This document shows, piece after piece, positions 14,540 to 15,786 of a stretch of 15,786 nucleotides of DNA (the stretch's first letter is position 1; every line of letters starts with the position of its first letter). The position numbers were made by a program, and so were the translations under genes. The notes beneath the pieces were generated by a model. The model saw only the letters and a program-made list of their open reading frames with translations, was not told the origin of the DNA and did no database searches. This DNA is from Rubrobacteraceae bacterium (lineage in GTDB: Bacteria > Actinomycetota > Rubrobacteria > Rubrobacterales > Rubrobacteraceae), in contig JAJNDJ010000008.1 of the NCBI GenBank assembly GCA_021156345.1, positions 1 through 15,786 of the forward strand. Reading direction: 5' to 3'.

Positions 14540-15502
14540 ATGAGGGATTTCCATGGTTACACTAGGGAACGCCAGGGTACGCGCCGCTTTCGCTGGTGGA
14601 TGTGGGTGTTACTTGTCGTTCTAATCGCTTTGATCGTGAGCGTCGAGCTCGTCGCAGGCCCGTCCTCGCTCCAGAGGCTGACCCGCGCGTCGCCGGCCGA
14701 CCCCGGCATGGTCGAGGCTTCCCCAAGCGACTGGGTGAAGAGGATGTTCGGTGGGCAACCCGGACTCTCAGACGGGCCGCTCAACGTGCTCGTGCTCGGC
14801 GTTGACGCGAGGCCTGAGAGCGAGGAGATGGGGAGCCGCACGGATACCATCATGCTCGTGCAGGTGGTGCCGAAGACAGGAGACGTCAAGCTGCTCTCTG
14901 TACCCAGGGACCTCTTCGTCGAGGTAGAGCCGGGAGAAAGGGACAAGATCAACGCCGCCTACAACTACGGCGGCGTCGATGAGACGATCGATGTGCTGGA
15001 GAACTACTCGGGCGTACCCGTAGACCATTACGCCGTCGTGGATTTCGAGGGTTTCGAGAGAGTCATCGACGCGATGGGCGGGGTCAGGGTTGATGTAGGA
15101 GATGGCCAGTTCCCCGAGAAGTGGCGTATGGGCGAAGACGTACAGAGGCTCAACGGCCACAAGGCCCTGATCTACGCCAGATACAGAGGCACCCCCGGTG
15201 CCGATATCGACCGCATGCAACGCCAGCGGGAGCTAGTCGGAGCCCTCCGTAGCGAGGCCCTGAGGTGGCACACCGTCAAGACTTTGCCCCAGATTATGGA
15301 GGTCATGAACGAGAACGTCCAGACCGACCTGGATCTCGACGGAGCCATCACCCTGGGTCAGGTCCTCATTCGCAGAGGAAGACACGCCCAGATGACCTCC
15401 CAGCAACTCAAGGGCATCCCGGAGACCCTCTCCAACGGAGAACAAGTCCTCATACCAGATGAAGACGCCAATCAGGCCATCCTCGACGAGTTCCGCCATT
15501 AG
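14540..15502 (+). CDS. LytR-CpsA-Psr (LCP) family cell-wall polymer ligase
   Basis: A 320-residue protein from ATG 14540. A basic N-terminus (TRRFRWW) and one membrane segment (~20-39) place the LCP domain outside the cell. Family blocks are clear: NVLVLGVDARP (82-92), GSRTDTIML (98-106), SVPRDLFV (120-127), DKINAAYNYGG (135-145), VDFEGFERVIDAMGGV and YARYRGTPGADIDRMQRQRE. The Arg and Asp residues in these blocks bind the polyprenyl pyrophosphate head group and Mg. LCP enzymes attach wall teichoic acid, capsule or other glycopolymers to peptidoglycan. Length is normal and the gene looks intact. There is no Shine-Dalgarno; see the leaderless promoter at 14503-14531. It is followed by a repeat cluster that may end transcription before the tRNA gene. 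Confidence 0.93.
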   Translation: MRDFHGYTRERQGTRRFRWWMWVLLVVLIALIVSVELVAGPSSLQRLTRASPADPGMVEASPSDWVKRMFGGQPGLSDGPLNVLVLGVDARPESEEMGSRTDTIMLVQVVPKTGDVKLLSVPRDLFVEVEPGERDKINAAYNYGGVDETIDVLENYSGVPVDHYAVVDFEGFERVIDAMGGVRVDVGDGQFPEKWRMGEDVQRLNGHKALIYARYRGTPGADIDRMQRQRELVGALRSEALRWHTVKTLPQIMEVMNENVQTDLDLDGAITLGQVLIRRGRHAQMTSQQLKGIPETLSNGEQVLIPDEDANQAILDEFRH

Positions 15503-15635
15503 AGCTAGTCAGCAATCGTCAGCTATTCAGCGCTTCACTTTTGCGTATGCAGGTCCTGACAAGCGTAAGCCGAAGGCTTGAGCGTGCTGAAGTGTTGAGA
15601 AGCGGAGGCCGCAGACCGAAGCGTGCTGACTAGCT
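15503..15635. repeat. Large inverted repeat enclosing smaller palindromes, after the LCP gene
   Basis: AGCTAGTCAGCA (15503-15514) and TGCTGACTAGCT (15624-15635) are a perfect 12-bp inverted pair, 109 bases apart. Inside are related scraps on both strands (TCAGC, GCGCTTCAC and CTGAAGTG-type words) and the strong hairpin AAGCC-GAA-GGCTT (15567-15579). The word GAAGCGTGCTGA-like recurs at 15580-15590 and 15618-15629, suggesting diverged tandem units. It starts right after the LCP stop. It may fold as one branched RNA or cruciform structure. No coding potential and no T run were seen. Confidence 0.65.
15551..15601. repeat. Intergenic palindromic repeat, copy 2
   Basis: This copy matches the element at 10853-10902 in the same orientation: about 29 of the first 35 bases by hand alignment, then looser similarity up to a shared GAA. 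Its core AAGCC-GAA-GGCTT (15567-15579) is a perfect 5-bp stem with a GAA loop, extendable outward through GCG and CGC-type pairs with one mismatch. Two copies ~4.7 kb apart, both immediately 3' of a gene, suggest a dispersed family in this genome. Confidence 0.6.
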
Positions 15636-15709
15636 AGATCAGCTTTCAGCAGATCGCTTGCGCCCATAGCGTAAAGGGTCCATGGGAGGGCGGGAAGCGA
15701 TTGGGTGGC

Positions 15710-15718
15710 TGCTATAAT
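15710..15718 (+). promoter_or_regulatory. Extended -10 promoter element of the tRNA-Leu gene
   Basis: TGCTATAAT contains a perfect TATAAT (15713-15718) with the upstream TG of an extended -10. It lies 21 bases before the tRNA 5' end, a normal distance. At 17 bases further upstream there is no good -35 (GCGGGA), which the extended -10 may compensate for. Confidence 0.65.
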
Positions 15719-15739
15719 CCGGCGCAGGTCCTACGGCGA

Positions 15740-15786
15740 GCGAGAGTGGTGGAATGGTAGACACGCTAGATTTAGGATCTAGTGCC
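15740..15786 (+). tRNA. tRNA-Leu (anticodon UAG), 3' part beyond the window
   Basis: The 5' acceptor strand is GCGAGAG (15740-15746), followed by a D-arm of the Leu/Ser type (GTGGAATGGTAGACAC). The anticodon stem CTAGA/TCTAG encloses the loop TTTAGGA, giving anticodon TAG at 15773-15775, which reads CUN leucine codons. The window ends at the start of the long variable arm (TGCC), so the T-arm and the 3' acceptor strand cannot be checked. Confidence 0.9.

Noticed and set aside
1..15786. CRISPR array, insertion sequence, integrase or phage genes
   Set aside because: No regularly spaced direct repeats, no transposase or integrase motifs and no phage structural genes were found in any frame examined.

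Overview
The window looks like chromosome from a high-GC Gram-positive bacterium, most likely an actinobacterium of the Rubrobacter type. The evidence is a high-GC, GTG/TTG-tolerant gene style, RsbU-type PP2C phosphatases, a LytR-CpsA-Psr protein and probable leaderless promoters. The lineage is inferred from gene content; no marker gene settles it.

Layout. (1) 3-3554 carries two related stress-signalling phosphatase genes. The first enters from the left edge. The second (CHASE - PP2C - RsbW-like kinase) is broken by a deletion that made a TAG at its junction. (2) 3724-4423 holds a small frameshifted gene and a gutted SGNH/GDSL lipoprotein. (3) 4428-6169 on the minus strand holds an intact lipoprotein with an M15-like His/Asp motif set and a TauE/SafE permease broken by one missing base. 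(4) 6386-7783 is an intact cytochrome P450. (5) 7889-10845 is a two-gene unit: a 134-residue protein with a beta-grasp-like layout ending exactly in Gly-Gly, overlapping by 4 nt a DUF4132 (MolR-like) protein of 851 residues. I regard this as the most interesting part of the window. (6) 10897-14497 is a decayed hexuronate locus. A GH4 glycosidase remnant lies on the minus strand. On the plus strand are an intact Gfo/Idh/MocA oxidoreductase, an intact TIM-barrel sugar isomerase/epimerase, a probable UxaE N-terminal stub, a UxaC (glucuronate isomerase) remnant and an intact fructuronate-reductase-type SDR. (7) 14503-15502 is an LCP cell-wall ligase gene with a textbook leaderless promoter. It is followed by a palindromic repeat cluster and the start of a tRNA-Leu(UAG) that runs off the right edge.

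Two themes run across the window. First, at least six loci keep recognisable ends but have lost internal segments, and two more carry single frameshifts, while their neighbours are intact. This is either real genome erosion or a consensus/assembly problem. Second, a related intergenic palindromic repeat occurs after the DUF4132 gene and after the LCP gene.

Functionally, the uronate genes would release hexuronic acids (GH4), isomerise them (UxaC/UxaE), reduce the keto acid (SDR) and perhaps handle a side substrate (oxidoreductase plus isomerase). As it stands the pathway is incomplete here. The Gly-Gly protein/DUF4132 pair has no E1-like enzyme or deconjugating peptidase nearby, so any conjugation role would depend on genes elsewhere.
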